A DNA stretch of 64,000 nt from Hyphomicrobiales bacterium (GCA_017304475.1 JAFKKV010000024.1:96714-160713), one strand, 5' to 3'; positions 1 to 9,494 are shown, counted from the first letter of the stretch. Numbers and translations are program-made. Notes: generated by a model from the letters alone, not told the origin.

Positions 1-231
1 ATCGTCCAGCTTGACCGAGAGATATTCGCGCTGCGTCTCGCGGGCAGTCTTCTTCCAGGCTGCGCCGAACTCGACGCTGTTGCCGGCGATGATGCGGAAG
101 TCGGGGCCGCGCTCGCTCTCGCCCTCGGTGGGGACGAACTTGGCCTTGACGTTGAGGGTCAGGGTCTTGACCGAACCGGTGAAGCCGGCTGTGCCGTTGT
201 CGTTCTTCGTGAAGGTGCCGATGGTCGCCAT
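1..231 (-). CDS. DUF736 family protein (C-terminus cut by window edge)
   Basis: The reverse strand reads 77 codons from an ATG at 231 to the window edge. The peptide starts MATIGTFTKND and continues with the DUF736 pattern KTLTLNVKAKF, then RGPDFRII and WKKTARETQREYLSVKLDD. This small family (usually about 100 residues) is common on rhizobial plasmids and integrative elements; its function is unknown. An AAAGGA ribosome-binding site lies about 9 bases upstream of the start. The open end means the last 20 or so residues lie outside the window. It is the main reason for calling the left part of the window a mobile-element region. Family assignment is by sequence recognition; role is not known. 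Confidence 0.85.
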   Translation of the reverse strand, partial: MATIGTFTKNDNGTAGFTGSVKTLTLNVKAKFVPTEGESERGPDFRIIAGNSVEFGAAWKKTARETQREYLSVKLDD

Positions 232-1009
232 TGTCGTGTTCCTTTTTCGATCGGGCCGCGCCTATCGCGTCCTCGATGCGGGTCGTGCGACCGGGGACGA
301 TCGGCCCTGCACCCGGAGGGCGGAACGAAGTGGAAGACGGCCGGAGACGGCTTTTTTGCCTGGCGATGCAAAGCGCGCTCACGCGCGGCGGAAAAAAGCT
401 GGTGACGGCCGTTGCGGGAAGACGATCGAGGCGATGCTTCAGCGTCGCCGGTCCTCGGTCAGACCCAAACCAATCGAGGACGCCTTTAGGGGCGGCTGAC
501 AGGAAAATCGGGAAGAACACGGCAACGGCGACGCCGGTGCATGCCCCAGACACGGCGCGGCTGAATCGAGACGCGTCATCGTCACCCTGATCCTCGATGC
601 CAATGCAAGGAGACGATCTCTGCCGAGGCGAGACCGCGCGCGCCCTTCCGATCTTCGCTCGCCGCCGGCGGCGCCATGATTGGCGAATCTGGAAGGGAGC
701 CACCCGCCTGATGCCGAGCGCTTCTGCTGTCTGCTGAATGATCCGACATTCCCATGCGGCTCAACCCGCATTGTCGAGTACGATGAGGAAACGGCCCAAC
801 GCATGAGCCCGTTGCACGGTGATGCAAAGGCGAAACGCGAGATGCGCCGCCCCTGCGGGGCTTCGGAGAAATGGCGTAGCGCCTCTTTGCGTTAGCGGTC
901 GAAGCCGAATGGCGGAAACGCGCCATGGGCGTGGTTCCGGCGCAGCCAAGAACGCGGCCCGAAGGGCAACGTCATCCGAGACAAAGGGACTGTCGAAGGT
1001 TCTCGGCTA
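232..1009. other. Gap with no supported gene
   Basis: About 780 bases lie between the DUF736 start and the next credible gene. Several open frames of 60 to 120 codons occur on both strands, but their peptides are arginine- and serine-rich, have no recognisable domain and overlap each other, as expected for GC-rich non-coding or decayed DNA. No tRNA, clear terminator or palindromic operator was seen. Confidence 0.5.
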
Positions 1010-1498
1010 TCAAGGGGTGTAGAGTTCTCGAATGATATTCGTGACGATCTCAAACGGGATCAGAAACAACGGTGGATTGAGAACGGTGTCGCTGCCATGG
1101 GCAAACATATTGCGCATTCGGCTCAGATGCTCGATCTTCGAAAGGATCAGGTTCTGTTCCTTGGCCACCCGCAGCAGTTCGTCGAGCATCGCCGGACGCG
1201 GCTTTCCGCTCTTATCGACCCTGCCGGCAAATTGATGCCCGATGCGCTCTCGCAGGGCCAATTCCAAACAGGGAAATGTCTGGCTGGCTGCCAAGGTCAG
1301 AAGATCATAGGAGAAATAGGCGTAGACATAGACGTGTCGAACCGCATTGTGCGCCCGTCGCACGCTTTCGGGCACGGCCTCCGGAAGCTCGAACGCGCAC
1401 ATGTCCTTGTGCAGGTCCAGAAGCGTGCTCCCTACAAATCCTGCGGTTCCGGCAAAATAGGGATCGGGATCAGTCAGGTTGAGCGCACTCTTGAACAC
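1010..1498 (-). CDS. Hypothetical HEPN-like helical protein
   Basis: A 162-residue protein starting at a GTG (1496-1498). It is mostly helical by composition and carries RMRNMFAHG near residues 127-135: Arg129, Asn130 and His134 fit the R-x4-H signature of HEPN nucleases, where the polar residue after Arg is often Asn. I do not recognise a specific family. HEPN domains occur as toxins, in abortive-infection systems and in CRISPR effectors, but no nucleotidyltransferase (MNT) partner, which often accompanies HEPN toxins, is visible beside it. The gene ends about 780 bases before DUF736 and lies about 65 bases downstream of a membrane-protein gene on the same strand. The coding call is good; the HEPN reading is an inference from one motif. 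Confidence 0.65.
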   Translation of the reverse strand: MFKSALNLTDPDPYFAGTAGFVGSTLLDLHKDMCAFELPEAVPESVRRAHNAVRHVYVYAYFSYDLLTLAASQTFPCLELALRERIGHQFAGRVDKSGKPRPAMLDELLRVAKEQNLILSKIEHLSRMRNMFAHGSDTVLNPPLFLIPFEIVTNIIRELYTP

Positions 1499-1564
1499 GG
1501 CATCTCTCTATGGATTTCGAAAATAGTTGGAGCGCGAAGACAATAGAGCCAGTTGCCATGCAGT

Positions 1565-1987
1565 TCACGCGCTTTGATCGATCGATTGCACAGTTCCGAG
1601 AAGCCGCACCAGCGCCGACACGCCAACGAAGCCGCCGCCAAGGATGCAGAAGATTTGCCGCCAGACCTCGGACGGCACGGCCTCGCGCGTGATGCCGTGG
1701 ACCAGCGCATAGCCAGCGACGGCGGCGGGCGCGGCGACGACGAGCGCCACCGCAAGGCGCAGGATCGGCGGGCGCACCGTGATGAACAGCACGACCAGCA
1801 GCCCATAGGCGGCGACAGCGGCCACAAGTCCGACCAGTCCCGCGCCGATCAGGCCGGAGCCGGAGGCGTAGGCCAGACGCGCCGCTTCCACCGTGAGCAG
1901 GAAGGGCAACGCATAGACGGCGAGCGTGTAGGCCAGAACACAGAGGCCGACGATCAGCACGACCGCCATCACCATAAGCGTGATCAT
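1565..1987 (-). CDS. Hypothetical integral membrane protein
   Basis: A 140-residue, very hydrophobic protein with about four predicted membrane segments (roughly residues 3-28, 43-70, 74-96 and 110-130). The ATG at 1987 is preceded by a textbook AGGAGG site with about 7 bases spacing, which fixes the start. It sits downstream of the ParB-family gene on the same strand. No enzymatic motif is visible and I do not recognise the family; membrane proteins of this size are often found next to ParB/DUF736 genes on rhizobial mobile elements, but that context does not define a role. Confidence 0.75.
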   Translation of the reverse strand: MITLMVMAVVLIVGLCVLAYTLAVYALPFLLTVEAARLAYASGSGLIGAGLVGLVAAVAAYGLLVVLFITVRPPILRLAVALVVAAPAAVAGYALVHGITREAVPSEVWRQIFCILGGGFVGVSALVRLLGTVQSIDQSA

Positions 1988-2120
1988 CGCAACATCCTCC
2001 TGATGCCGATGGCCGGGCGGTCATCGGTCGGTCGCGCGGGGCAATCCCCGCGCGACCACATTTTTTTTGGAAGTCGAGAGGCAGGAAGGCCGGAACCGCT
2101 GACGCGATCCCGGCCGGTCG

Positions 2121-4193
2121 TCACTCCGCCGCAACGGCGAAGGCTTCGGGCTCGCTGGCTTCGTGAGCGTCCTCGGCGTCAGCGCGCGGCGCGTCCGGCT
2201 GCTCGTCCGTCAACCATGCGGGCTGCACGGTCCGCATCAGCGGCGGAAGCCAGCCCGTTGCGGCAAGGAGCTGCTCGGCAGCTTCCGCCATCGGCTGCTT
2301 CTTCATGGCGGCGATGCGGTCCGCCGCCTCGTTGCTGACCGCTTCGCGCACGGCGGCGAGGATATGCGCCTTGGTGACGCGACCGAGATAGGTCCGCACC
2401 GTGGGCGTCCAATGCGCCGTCATGTCGAGGGCTACCGCCGTCGCCAGACTGTCCGCCGTCTCATGGGCGCATGGCTTGCGCTCCCATGGCTGCTTCACCG
2501 CGTTGACGGTGAGTGCGGCGCAATGCGCGAACAGCGCCATGACGCTGGCATGGTCGAGCGAGGCAATGAAGCCCCACAACTCCGCCACGTCGCGCGGCAT
2601 ATCCGCCGCCCATGCCGCATGACGATCCGCCAGCGCCTTGCCCGCTGCCGTATCCTCGATGCCGTCCGCGTGTCCGCCAAGATGCGCGGAGGTCGGGCGG
2701 ATTTCGAGGCAGGTGGCGTCCACGCCGCGATAGAAGGTCTGCGCGGCGAGCGCATGGGTGACGGCGAGCAGGGCCATGTCCGGCTGCTCGCCAAGCGCGA
2801 GGCGAAGGCCAAGCGTCCGGTGAGCGGTGAGGTCGCGGATGAGCAGATCGGAGAGCGGCTTGCCGTCTTCCTCCGCTTCCTCGTCTTCCGGCTCAAGGTC
2901 GGAACCAAGGTTCCCGCCCTCGTCGTGTCCGCTGTCCTCGATGATCTCGCCATCGCCGCTGACGCGAACGCCGTCATTGACGGTTTCGCTGGTGTCGACT
3001 TCCTCCGGCTTCTCGTCCTCGGCACGGATGAAGCCGCGTTCGATGCGGGTTTCTCCGTCATGGGAGAGCACGACGAAGACGCCGCTGCGCGCGATCTCTT
3101 GCGCGTCATAGACATGGCGCAGGGCGTCGATGCGCTCGATCTCGGCCTCAAGCTCTCCGAACTTCTGATCGACATCGTCAGGAAGTTCTTCGGCGCTCTC
3201 ATATTCCGACGACAGCCGATCATATTCCTTCTGTGCGCCGTCGTAGGCGGCAGCGTCATCCTCGGAAAGCTGCACCGGCTGCGGATAGGTGCGGCGCAGG
3301 CCGTGAGCGTGGGGATAATCGATATGGACCGAAACCCACTTCCAGCCTTCCGCCTCCTGCACCTGCGATGCGATCCGCTCCAGCTTGTCGATGACAAGCC
3401 GGTCCAGCAGCGCGGCGTCTTCGTAGAAGCCGCCGCGATCCTCGGTGAACAGGTCGCGGATGATGTTGCCGCCTGCCTCGGCATAGGCTTGCGCACCGAC
3501 AAAAATCGCGCGCCGATCCGTTGCCGCGACGTTGGTCTTGGTGAGGTCGCGGCGGATGATCCACGGCTCGCGGTTATGGGACAGGTTCTCGTAAACCTGC
3601 TCCTGCCGTGCGTGATCCTCGGTAATCGCGAAGGCCATCAACTGGTCCAAGGTCAAATCGCCGTCGCGATAGACCTGCATCAGCTTGGGGCTGACCGCGC
3701 CGAGACGAAGCCGCTGCTTCACCACATGCGCCGTGACGCCGAAGCGCGCGGCGATTTCCTCCGCGCCCCATCCGCGATTGTCCGCAAGCTCGCGGAATCG
3801 TTCGAACTGATCCGCAGGCGAGAGGTCTTCACGCGACACGTTTTCGTCAAGGCTGATCTCGGCCGGATCGTTTACTGTGTCGATCACGCAGCGGATTGGT
3901 TCGGTCTTCTTGATCTCCTTGCGCTTCACGCGCAGCAACTGCGCCAGCCTGCGGCCTTCACCGATGGTGACGAGATAGAAGCCGGTCGGCTCGCCCTCTG
4001 CGTCACGCTCGGGCTCCACCACCAGATTTTGCAGGATGCCCTTGGCGGCGATGCTCGCGGCCTTCGCCTCGATGGACGCTTCGCTATGCGGGGTCTTGCG
4101 GGCGTTCTTCGGGTGCTTCTTGAGCTTGTTGAGTGGGATGAAAACCGTCGCGCCATTGTCGATGACGGGAGCGGTGTTTGCGTTGGTGGTCAT
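2121..4193 (-). CDS. ParB/RepB/Spo0J family protein, large mobile-element type
   Basis: A 690-residue protein. I place the start at the ATG at 4193 (MTTNANTAPVID), preceded by AGGAG about 7 bases away; the open frame runs on upstream but that extension is low-complexity and arginine-rich. Residues about 15-110 form the ParB N-terminal (CTPase) domain, with the GEGRRL motif near residue 78 and ENVSREDLSPADQFERF near residue 117. A helix-turn-helix follows (ARFGVTAHVVKQRLRLG). The rest is long and acidic, with a Glu/Asp-rich stretch near the middle and a helical C-terminus. Plasmid ParB proteins are usually 300-400 residues; this long form is typical of rhizobial integrative elements. There is no ParA beside it, so it may be a regulator or nuclease-like accessory protein and not a true partition protein. 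Confidence 0.88.
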   Translation of the reverse strand: MTTNANTAPVIDNGATVFIPLNKLKKHPKNARKTPHSEASIEAKAASIAAKGILQNLVVEPERDAEGEPTGFYLVTIGEGRRLAQLLRVKRKEIKKTEPIRCVIDTVNDPAEISLDENVSREDLSPADQFERFRELADNRGWGAEEIAARFGVTAHVVKQRLRLGAVSPKLMQVYRDGDLTLDQLMAFAITEDHARQEQVYENLSHNREPWIIRRDLTKTNVAATDRRAIFVGAQAYAEAGGNIIRDLFTEDRGGFYEDAALLDRLVIDKLERIASQVQEAEGWKWVSVHIDYPHAHGLRRTYPQPVQLSEDDAAAYDGAQKEYDRLSSEYESAEELPDDVDQKFGELEAEIERIDALRHVYDAQEIARSGVFVVLSHDGETRIERGFIRAEDEKPEEVDTSETVNDGVRVSGDGEIIEDSGHDEGGNLGSDLEPEDEEAEEDGKPLSDLLIRDLTAHRTLGLRLALGEQPDMALLAVTHALAAQTFYRGVDATCLEIRPTSAHLGGHADGIEDTAAGKALADRHAAWAADMPRDVAELWGFIASLDHASVMALFAHCAALTVNAVKQPWERKPCAHETADSLATAVALDMTAHWTPTVRTYLGRVTKAHILAAVREAVSNEAADRIAAMKKQPMAEAAEQLLAATGWLPPLMRTVQPAWLTDEQPDAPRADAEDAHEASEPEAFAVAAE

Positions 4194-4517
4194 GGTCTTT
4201 CTCCTATGGGCTTGGGTTGGAGCGCAGCGCTGCGCTGCAACCCTGGCCGTCGCCGAGACCGGGTGTGCAAACGGAGGGGTGGCTTCGCGGGGAACCGGCT
4301 GCAGGGAGCGCAGCGACCGAAGCTGGGCGGAAGCCCACTCCGAAGTGCGCCGAGGGCTGGCCCTAAGCCCGCTGCCCGGCGTGAGCGCCAGCGGGAGCCG
4401 GGCGAGAGACATCGAGCAGGAAGTGCAAAGCCTGAAAGTCGTGAACACGGATGTCCTGATCACCGCATTTCCAGATGCAGCAAGAAGCACCGCGACGGTT
4501 GCTGTTCCAGTCACAAG

Positions 4518-5222
4518 TTACGAAAGTCCCTCCAGCACCAGACGAGCGACGGTCTGCGCGCGCGTCCTGGCGCCGAACTTACGGCGGGCCTGATCGATAT
4601 GGGTCCTCACCGTGGTCTGGGACACGCCGAGCAGATCGGCGATCTCCCAATCGGTCTTTCCAGCCGCCACCCATCGGATGCATTCCAATTCGCGATGGGT
4701 GAGCGCAGCCCGCGGATTGATGACCGGCGCTAGTCTGGTCAAGGCGCGGCATCGCTCATGCGTGAGGAAGGCAAGCTGGTGCAATTCGCCGCGCAGGGCG
4801 GGCGGCATGGGTCGCTCCTTGCCCGCCATGGCGACGAGCCCGAAATAGCCGCCCGGTCCGTGGATCGGAACCGACAGCCCGTCCGTCCAGCCCCATTCGC
4901 CAGCGGTGTCCCAAATATCCTGTTCGGCGCGCGACAAGGTGCGCACGGCCTTCGCCTCTAGCCAGGTAAAGGGCGCGATGCGCCGTCTGGCTTCGGCTAC
5001 GGTGTAATCGGCGGCGAGGAAATTGCGCCTAACATAGAGCTCGATCCAGTCAGGCGGCCAGTCCTGGAAGAAGAAATGCGTCTCCGGTCCCATATCAGTC
5101 GGCAGGAAGGCGCCGCAAGCGCTGGCAGTATAGCCATGGACAGCGATCCGCTGCTTGAACAACGCCTTGACCGCATCGATCGTCGCGCAGGCCGCAAGCG
5201 CGCCGGCGAATTCATCGTCCAT
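4518..5222 (-). CDS. LuxR-family transcriptional regulator, solo copy 1
   Basis: A 234-residue quorum-sensing-type regulator. The N-terminal ligand domain keeps the acyl-homoserine-lactone pocket residues in canonical spacing: Trp59, Tyr63, Asp72 and Trp87 (LuxR/TraR W57, Y61, D70, W85), though the Pro that normally follows the Asp is Tyr. The C-terminal GerE helix-turn-helix has LTHRELECIRWVAAGKT and SQTTVRTH. I chose ATG 5222 over a longer frame because the paralogue at 10549-11253 begins at the matching residue. Ligand binding would drive dimerisation and promoter binding. No luxI synthase is in the window, so this is a solo that may sense a signal made elsewhere. Its targets are unknown; the autotransporter gene immediately upstream on the same strand is a candidate. 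Confidence 0.9.
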   Translation of the reverse strand: MDDEFAGALAACATIDAVKALFKQRIAVHGYTASACGAFLPTDMGPETHFFFQDWPPDWIELYVRRNFLAADYTVAEARRRIAPFTWLEAKAVRTLSRAEQDIWDTAGEWGWTDGLSVPIHGPGGYFGLVAMAGKERPMPPALRGELHQLAFLTHERCRALTRLAPVINPRAALTHRELECIRWVAAGKTDWEIADLLGVSQTTVRTHIDQARRKFGARTRAQTVARLVLEGLS

Positions 5223-5430
5223 CGCTGAACCTATTCCTTTGAACCGGAACGTTGCGATCGCTGCCGAAGCATCGCGCGCAGGCGCCTTCACAAATGCTGC
5301 GCCGCTCGATGCTCACCCGCTGCGAACGATGCGGATGGCGTCGCCGCGCTTCAAAATGCGATCCTGAGCCCGACCTATCGCGGCGGGATTGGACGATGCG
5401 CTGGTGAACTGGCGACTTCGCTGTTTCTTG

Positions 5431-5446
5431 ACGCAATCGATTGTGT
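5431..5446. promoter_or_regulatory. Candidate 16-bp palindromic operator upstream of LuxR copy 1
   Basis: ACGCAATCGATTGTGT is a palindrome with one mismatched pair; its core CAATCGATTG is perfect. It lies about 210 bases upstream of the LuxR start and just downstream of the autotransporter stop. Lux-box operators are about 18-20 bp palindromes, so it is a possible site, but the sequence does not match a known lux box and no second copy was found near LuxR copy 2. Confidence 0.3.
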
Positions 5447-5482
5447 TCCTCAAGGCCGCAATCGTCCTCGCTGTATGATCGG

Positions 5483-8400
5483 TCAGAACCTCACGCTGAG
5501 ATTGGCGCGAACCGATTGATCACTGGCGCTGGGGGCGAACTGGCCGCTGTAGGATATGCCGAGGGTCGCGGCGGGTGTAAGGTTGAGATCAAGCCCAGTC
5601 TCGATGATTGCGGCATCTCTTGCGATCGGCACACCGGCGACCGTGAAGGGGTTGCCAGCGGAGAAGGCTTGCATTGACAGAGGCGTGGTGTCGCCGAAGG
5701 CGTGCCGCCAGCCGAGCGAGCCGCGCGCGGTCAGGTTGATGTCGGCGAGAGCAAAGCCAGTCGAGGCCCTGAGGCCAAGCGTGGTGAACGTCGTATCCAT
5801 GGTCTGGCCGTTGGCGCGGAGCCCCGCCACGCCGCCCTGTTCGGCAAAGCCGCCGTTGTTGAGGTTTACATAAGCCAGATTAGCGAAGGGTTCGAACGAA
5901 GCGACAGGCGTGTCGATGCGGTAGCCGAGATCGCCGAAGGCCTGGAAGGTGCCGGCATCGTATTTGCCCTTCAGGCTATCCGCGAAGCCGGGGAAGATGG
6001 CGGAGCGGCTGGTCGAGATATCGTGCCATGTGTAGGTAAGGCCGGTGCGCAAACCAAGAGCCCCCCATTGCGTGCCGCCATAAAGGCCAAGGTGATAGTT
6101 GTCGCTCGATCCGGAAGACTGGCGGTCCCGAACATTGAAGCTGGTGCGGCTATAGCCGGCGATGAGGCCGAGCCGCCAGGTCTCGAACACCGGTGTGTCG
6201 GCGCCGATCAGGAAACCGCCGGTCGAGCGCTCGAGGCGTGCGGCATTGCCGTCGCTGCTGGTGTGGCCCCAGGAGCCAAAGCCCTGGCCCCAGACGGCCA
6301 GGCGGTCGCCGGTGGGGGCGACAGCCTGTGGGCCGCCGGGACCATAGGCCATCACCGGTAGAGAGGATGCGGCAACATCCGCGAAGGCCGAGCGGATGCG
6401 GTCGGTCGCGGCATCACGCACGAAGCGGCTGTCCTCGATCAGCGCCGTCTTGGCGCTGGCATAGATCTCGCCCGAAACCGCATCGAAGGCGCGGCGGGCG
6501 GTAGGCGCGTCGAGTTGCAGGACGGCCGCATAGATCGGATGGCCCCAACCCAGCGATTCTACCCCACCGCCCGCGGCACGCTGATTGCGCGTGCCGCCGA
6601 TCGTGGCGAAGTCGGTGCTGTTGCGGTTCAACGTCAGATAAACATTGCTCGGATCGTAAGTGAGGACCGGCGTCAGGAAGGCGAAGTTCGAGGTGGCGCC
6701 GGCAAAGTTGCCATTGCGCCCACCAGTGGCGGTGAGGATGGTGTAGGTGGTCGCCGGCGCATAGTTTCCGGCGCTGGCCAGCACCTTGACTGTCCCGCCC
6801 TGGATCATTGCTGTGCCCGTGGCGAGGATCTTGTCCGCTTGACCTGCTGCGTTGGCTTCAACCTCGTAAATCGAGCCAGGCGCGAATGTGACATTCCCGG
6901 TGACGTTGAGTGTGCCAATCGAGTTGCCCGGCGCGATCGTACCGCCGGCGTTCACCGTGGTCGAGCCGACGGTGCCGCTACCGGCAAGTATGCCGCCCGA
7001 ACTGACCGTGGTCAGCGCCGAAGTGGCGATGGAGCCATCGACCACGAGAGTGCCAGCGTTGATCGTCGTAGCGCCAGTGTAAAGATTGGTCCCGGTCAGA
7101 CGGAAAACGCCCGTCCCCACCTTGGTCATGCTGCCGGAGCCGCCGATGGTACCCGATAACGTGGTCGAGGCGTTATCGGCTCCTGTCGTCAGAGTGCCGG
7201 CGCCTAACGTGACATTGCCGGCGCCAGCGAGCGAACCGATGGCCTGGTTGAAATTATTGAGATCGAGCGTTGCAGCGCCATTCACCGTATGGGCAGAATT
7301 AGCCGAGAAGGCGTTCGCATTCGCGGCCTGCAACACGCCGGCGGAAACCAGCGTCGCGCCACTATAGTTGATCGTGGAACTGAAACCACTCCCTGAGGTT
7401 TGTAGCGTCAGAGTCCCGCTCCCGGTCTTGGTCAGTCCGCCGGTCCCGATGATCGAACCGAAATAAGTGCCATTCTGGTTATCGCCGCCGATCGTGAGCG
7501 TACCTGCGCCGAGATCTATGGTCGGAAGCGCCCCAGGGAGGAATGCGAAGGACGTGAAACTGTCGAGCGAGGCGATCGTCTGGTTGAAGCCGTTGAGCTT
7601 CAACGTGGTGTCTCCATTCAGTGTAAAGCGCGAATTAGGCGACAGCACGTTGGCGGCGCCCGTCTGCAGCATGAGCGTGAATGAGGGCCCCCCTGATGCC
7701 CCAAGTAAGAAGGTACCCCCCGTATACGTCGTCGCCCCGCTGAGTGTTAGATTTTGGCCTCCACCGAACATTACAAAGTTGCCCGACCCTGAGATCGTGC
7801 CGGCGAACGTTCGCGGCGCGCTATCGCCGCCAAAGAGAGTAAAAGACGTGGACGGATTAGCATGGTTCACGATAGTACCCGCACCCGACAGATTCGCGAC
7901 GCTCGCGCCTCCAGCCGCAATGTTGACGGTGGTGCCAGGATTGGTCACTAGCAACGACCTTGGCGCAACCAAGGGATCGCCCGAAACGAGCCCGCCGAAA
8001 TTCACTGTCCCTGACGTAACGGTCGTATTGCCGAGATAGTCTCCTATAACGTTGCTGAGCGTGACGGCGCCTGTCGTTGCGACACTGAGACCGAAATTTC
8101 CGCCAATCGCAATCCCGTCGAGAGCGCTGTTCTTCAGATTGATGGAGACTGGAACGACGATCGCAGGCAGGGGGCTTGCGAGCGCAATATTCCCGATCAG
8201 ACCCGCCTGAAGCACAATGGTATTGCTGCCGGGCGTTGCATTGCTGTCGATGATCGCCTGACGCAGCGATCCGGCGCCAGAGTCGTTTGTGTTCGTGATC
8301 GTAAAATTCGCTGCTCGCGCAGGGTCCGCGCCCAAAGCCGCGCCGCATAGTGCGGTACTGATCAAAAAGCCTCGACGGAACAAAGTGCTCGGCGCACAGC

Positions 8401-8506
8401 GAAAAATGCCGTTCAGAAGGGTGATCGAGAGCAGCCGCCCGCGCTCAATGGTCGCGACCAATAACCGTCGGATTGTCTCGAAAGAAATATCTGCTGGAAC
8501 CTTCAT
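5483..8506 (-). CDS. Autotransporter adhesin (type Va), PATR-type passenger
   Basis: A 1007-residue secreted surface protein. The start at ATG 8506 follows AGGA, giving a long N-terminal signal with hydrophobic core FLISTALCGAALG ending in ARA. The passenger begins ANFTITNTNDSGAGSLRQAI and has several passenger-associated repeats of the type GAGTLTIGGDN, GGLTKTGSGTLTL and YTGATTINAGTL, typical of beta-helical passengers. The C-terminal 280 or so residues are a beta-barrel translocator (starting near LAVWGQGFGSWG) ending in Phe (LSVRF), as expected for BamA recognition. Probable role is adhesion or biofilm formation. The open frame continues 222 codons upstream to 9172 but that part belongs to another gene. 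The flanking LuxR genes suggest density-dependent control (inference). Passenger base composition is less GC-rich than neighbours. Confidence 0.9.
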   Translation of the reverse strand: MKVPADISFETIRRLLVATIERGRLLSITLLNGIFRCAPSTLFRRGFLISTALCGAALGADPARAANFTITNTNDSGAGSLRQAIIDSNATPGSNTIVLQAGLIGNIALASPLPAIVVPVSINLKNSALDGIAIGGNFGLSVATTGAVTLSNVIGDYLGNTTVTSGTVNFGGLVSGDPLVAPRSLLVTNPGTTVNIAAGGASVANLSGAGTIVNHANPSTSFTLFGGDSAPRTFAGTISGSGNFVMFGGGQNLTLSGATTYTGGTFLLGASGGPSFTLMLQTGAANVLSPNSRFTLNGDTTLKLNGFNQTIASLDSFTSFAFLPGALPTIDLGAGTLTIGGDNQNGTYFGSIIGTGGLTKTGSGTLTLQTSGSGFSSTINYSGATLVSAGVLQAANANAFSANSAHTVNGAATLDLNNFNQAIGSLAGAGNVTLGAGTLTTGADNASTTLSGTIGGSGSMTKVGTGVFRLTGTNLYTGATTINAGTLVVDGSIATSALTTVSSGGILAGSGTVGSTTVNAGGTIAPGNSIGTLNVTGNVTFAPGSIYEVEANAAGQADKILATGTAMIQGGTVKVLASAGNYAPATTYTILTATGGRNGNFAGATSNFAFLTPVLTYDPSNVYLTLNRNSTDFATIGGTRNQRAAGGGVESLGWGHPIYAAVLQLDAPTARRAFDAVSGEIYASAKTALIEDSRFVRDAATDRIRSAFADVAASSLPVMAYGPGGPQAVAPTGDRLAVWGQGFGSWGHTSSDGNAARLERSTGGFLIGADTPVFETWRLGLIAGYSRTSFNVRDRQSSGSSDNYHLGLYGGTQWGALGLRTGLTYTWHDISTSRSAIFPGFADSLKGKYDAGTFQAFGDLGYRIDTPVASFEPFANLAYVNLNNGGFAEQGGVAGLRANGQTMDTTFTTLGLRASTGFALADINLTARGSLGWRHAFGDTTPLSMQAFSAGNPFTVAGVPIARDAAIIETGLDLNLTPAATLGISYSGQFAPSASDQSVRANLSVRF

Positions 8507-8825
8507 ATTCGTCCTGGTATTGAAATATGAGGCAGAGCGCTTCCTCAGCGTCCAAAGCTGCGATTCGCTCTCGGCAAATGCAAGCGATCCCCACTGCCAA
8601 GAGCGGAAAATTCGGGGGACACTACCGACACTTGATACGTGACATGAGCCTTGGCTTACCCGTGTGATCGTGCAACCAGTTGTTCTCGCTAGATACCGGA
8701 TCGAGCTTTGGAAGTTTGGCTGTTTCCGCCAACTCGTAGACAACCGTACGTTTTCTAGACGATGCACCAAGCGCGCGGCGATACTCCTGAAAATATTATC
8801 ACCTCTACTTAAAGGCGGCGCGCTC
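8507..8825. other. Gap upstream of the autotransporter
   Basis: About 320 bases, noticeably less GC-rich than the surrounding DNA, between the autotransporter start and the end of the Cys-rich gene. It should contain the autotransporter promoter. No gene, clear palindrome or terminator is visible. Confidence 0.45.
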
Positions 8826-9172
8826 TCAATCATTCCAGAACGCCTGCTTCCCCTTCGCGGGCCGGAGCGCCCGCGACCGTTTGCCCACATCGCTTTGGAG
8901 CTTGTCGGCCATCCAGAGCAATCCGCCGAGGATGGTGGCGCGCTCAGCGCTAGCAAGGATGCGCCTGCCAGCATGGCGCCCGCCCGCGCAGGATCACAGG
9001 TTGCGCCCTTGGGGGCGACCGCGCGTTCTCCAGCGCGCATCACGCCGTTCGTGCAATGCTGGCATCGGCCATTGCCGCCGCATAGGTTGCACACACGCCC
9101 GTCGGCTTGAACCCCGGATCCGCTGCACCCGGCGCAGCGCGCGGAGCCATTACAATAATAACAGGTAGCCAT
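8826..9172 (-). pseudogene. Cys-rich CxxCxGxG zinc-finger protein, apparently frameshifted
   Basis: The ATG at 9172 opens a frame with eight Cys in DnaJ-like CxxC pairs (Cys4/7, 13/16, 28/31, 37/40; for example CNGSARCAGC and CNLCGGNGRC). In that frame the sequence soon becomes compositionally implausible and runs into the autotransporter. In the next frame a helical, protein-like tail follows (ILASAERATILGGLLWMADK, then KLQSDVGKRSRAL) and ends at a TGA at 8826-8828. Together the two pieces make a protein of about 115 residues interrupted by one frameshift near 8960-8995. It could be a true pseudogene, a sequencing error or two unrelated frames. Zinc binding is likely from the Cys spacing; the role is unknown. 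Confidence 0.5.
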
Positions 9173-9337
9173 CGCCTCGCCCTTTGATCATGAAACAACG
9201 CACGTCACCCAAGGCGACAGACGCGCAGTCGACTACGGTAACTAAGGGATGATGATGTGGTCGCGGTCGTCGGCGGTTCTTCAGCAATCGGCATTTACGG
9301 CCGTTTACCCGCCCCCTCCTTGCCGACATTTACACCC

Positions 9338-9425
9338 CCTGGAATCAAATCCATAAAACGAGGATCAAAATCGCGATTTTCGAGAGGGATGTCTCTCCTC
9401 GAAAACGAGGAGGCGAGCGCAAAAA
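9338..9425. repeat. Two-copy intergenic element, copy A
   Basis: This stretch aligns without gaps to 10437-10524 over its core. It holds a perfect 14-bp palindrome AAAATCGCGATTTT (9367-9380), then a hairpin CTCCTCG-AAAA-CGAGGAG (9395-9412) followed by GCGAGCGCAAAAA. In both copies the tcgcg core and the hairpin are exactly 24 bases apart. Copy A lies downstream of the membrane-protein gene at 9495-10187. It may be a transcript end or a mobile palindromic element. Confidence 0.5.
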
Positions 9426-9494
9426 TCCGTGCGTTGATCGACGTTTCGCCCCCTCGCGCGTCGCCTGCGCGCCTCAGCCATACAGGCGAACGGA

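Noticed and set aside
2163..4733. Long plus-strand open frame of 856 codons antisense to the ParB-family gene
   Set aside because: GC-rich DNA makes long antisense frames common; it has no domain and mirrors a clear ParB protein with an excellent ribosome-binding site.
8507..9172. Reading the autotransporter as a 1229-residue protein starting at 9172
   Set aside because: The first 222 codons contain an unrelated Cys-rich start and implausible sequence; a proper start with signal peptide and AGGA site exists at 8506.
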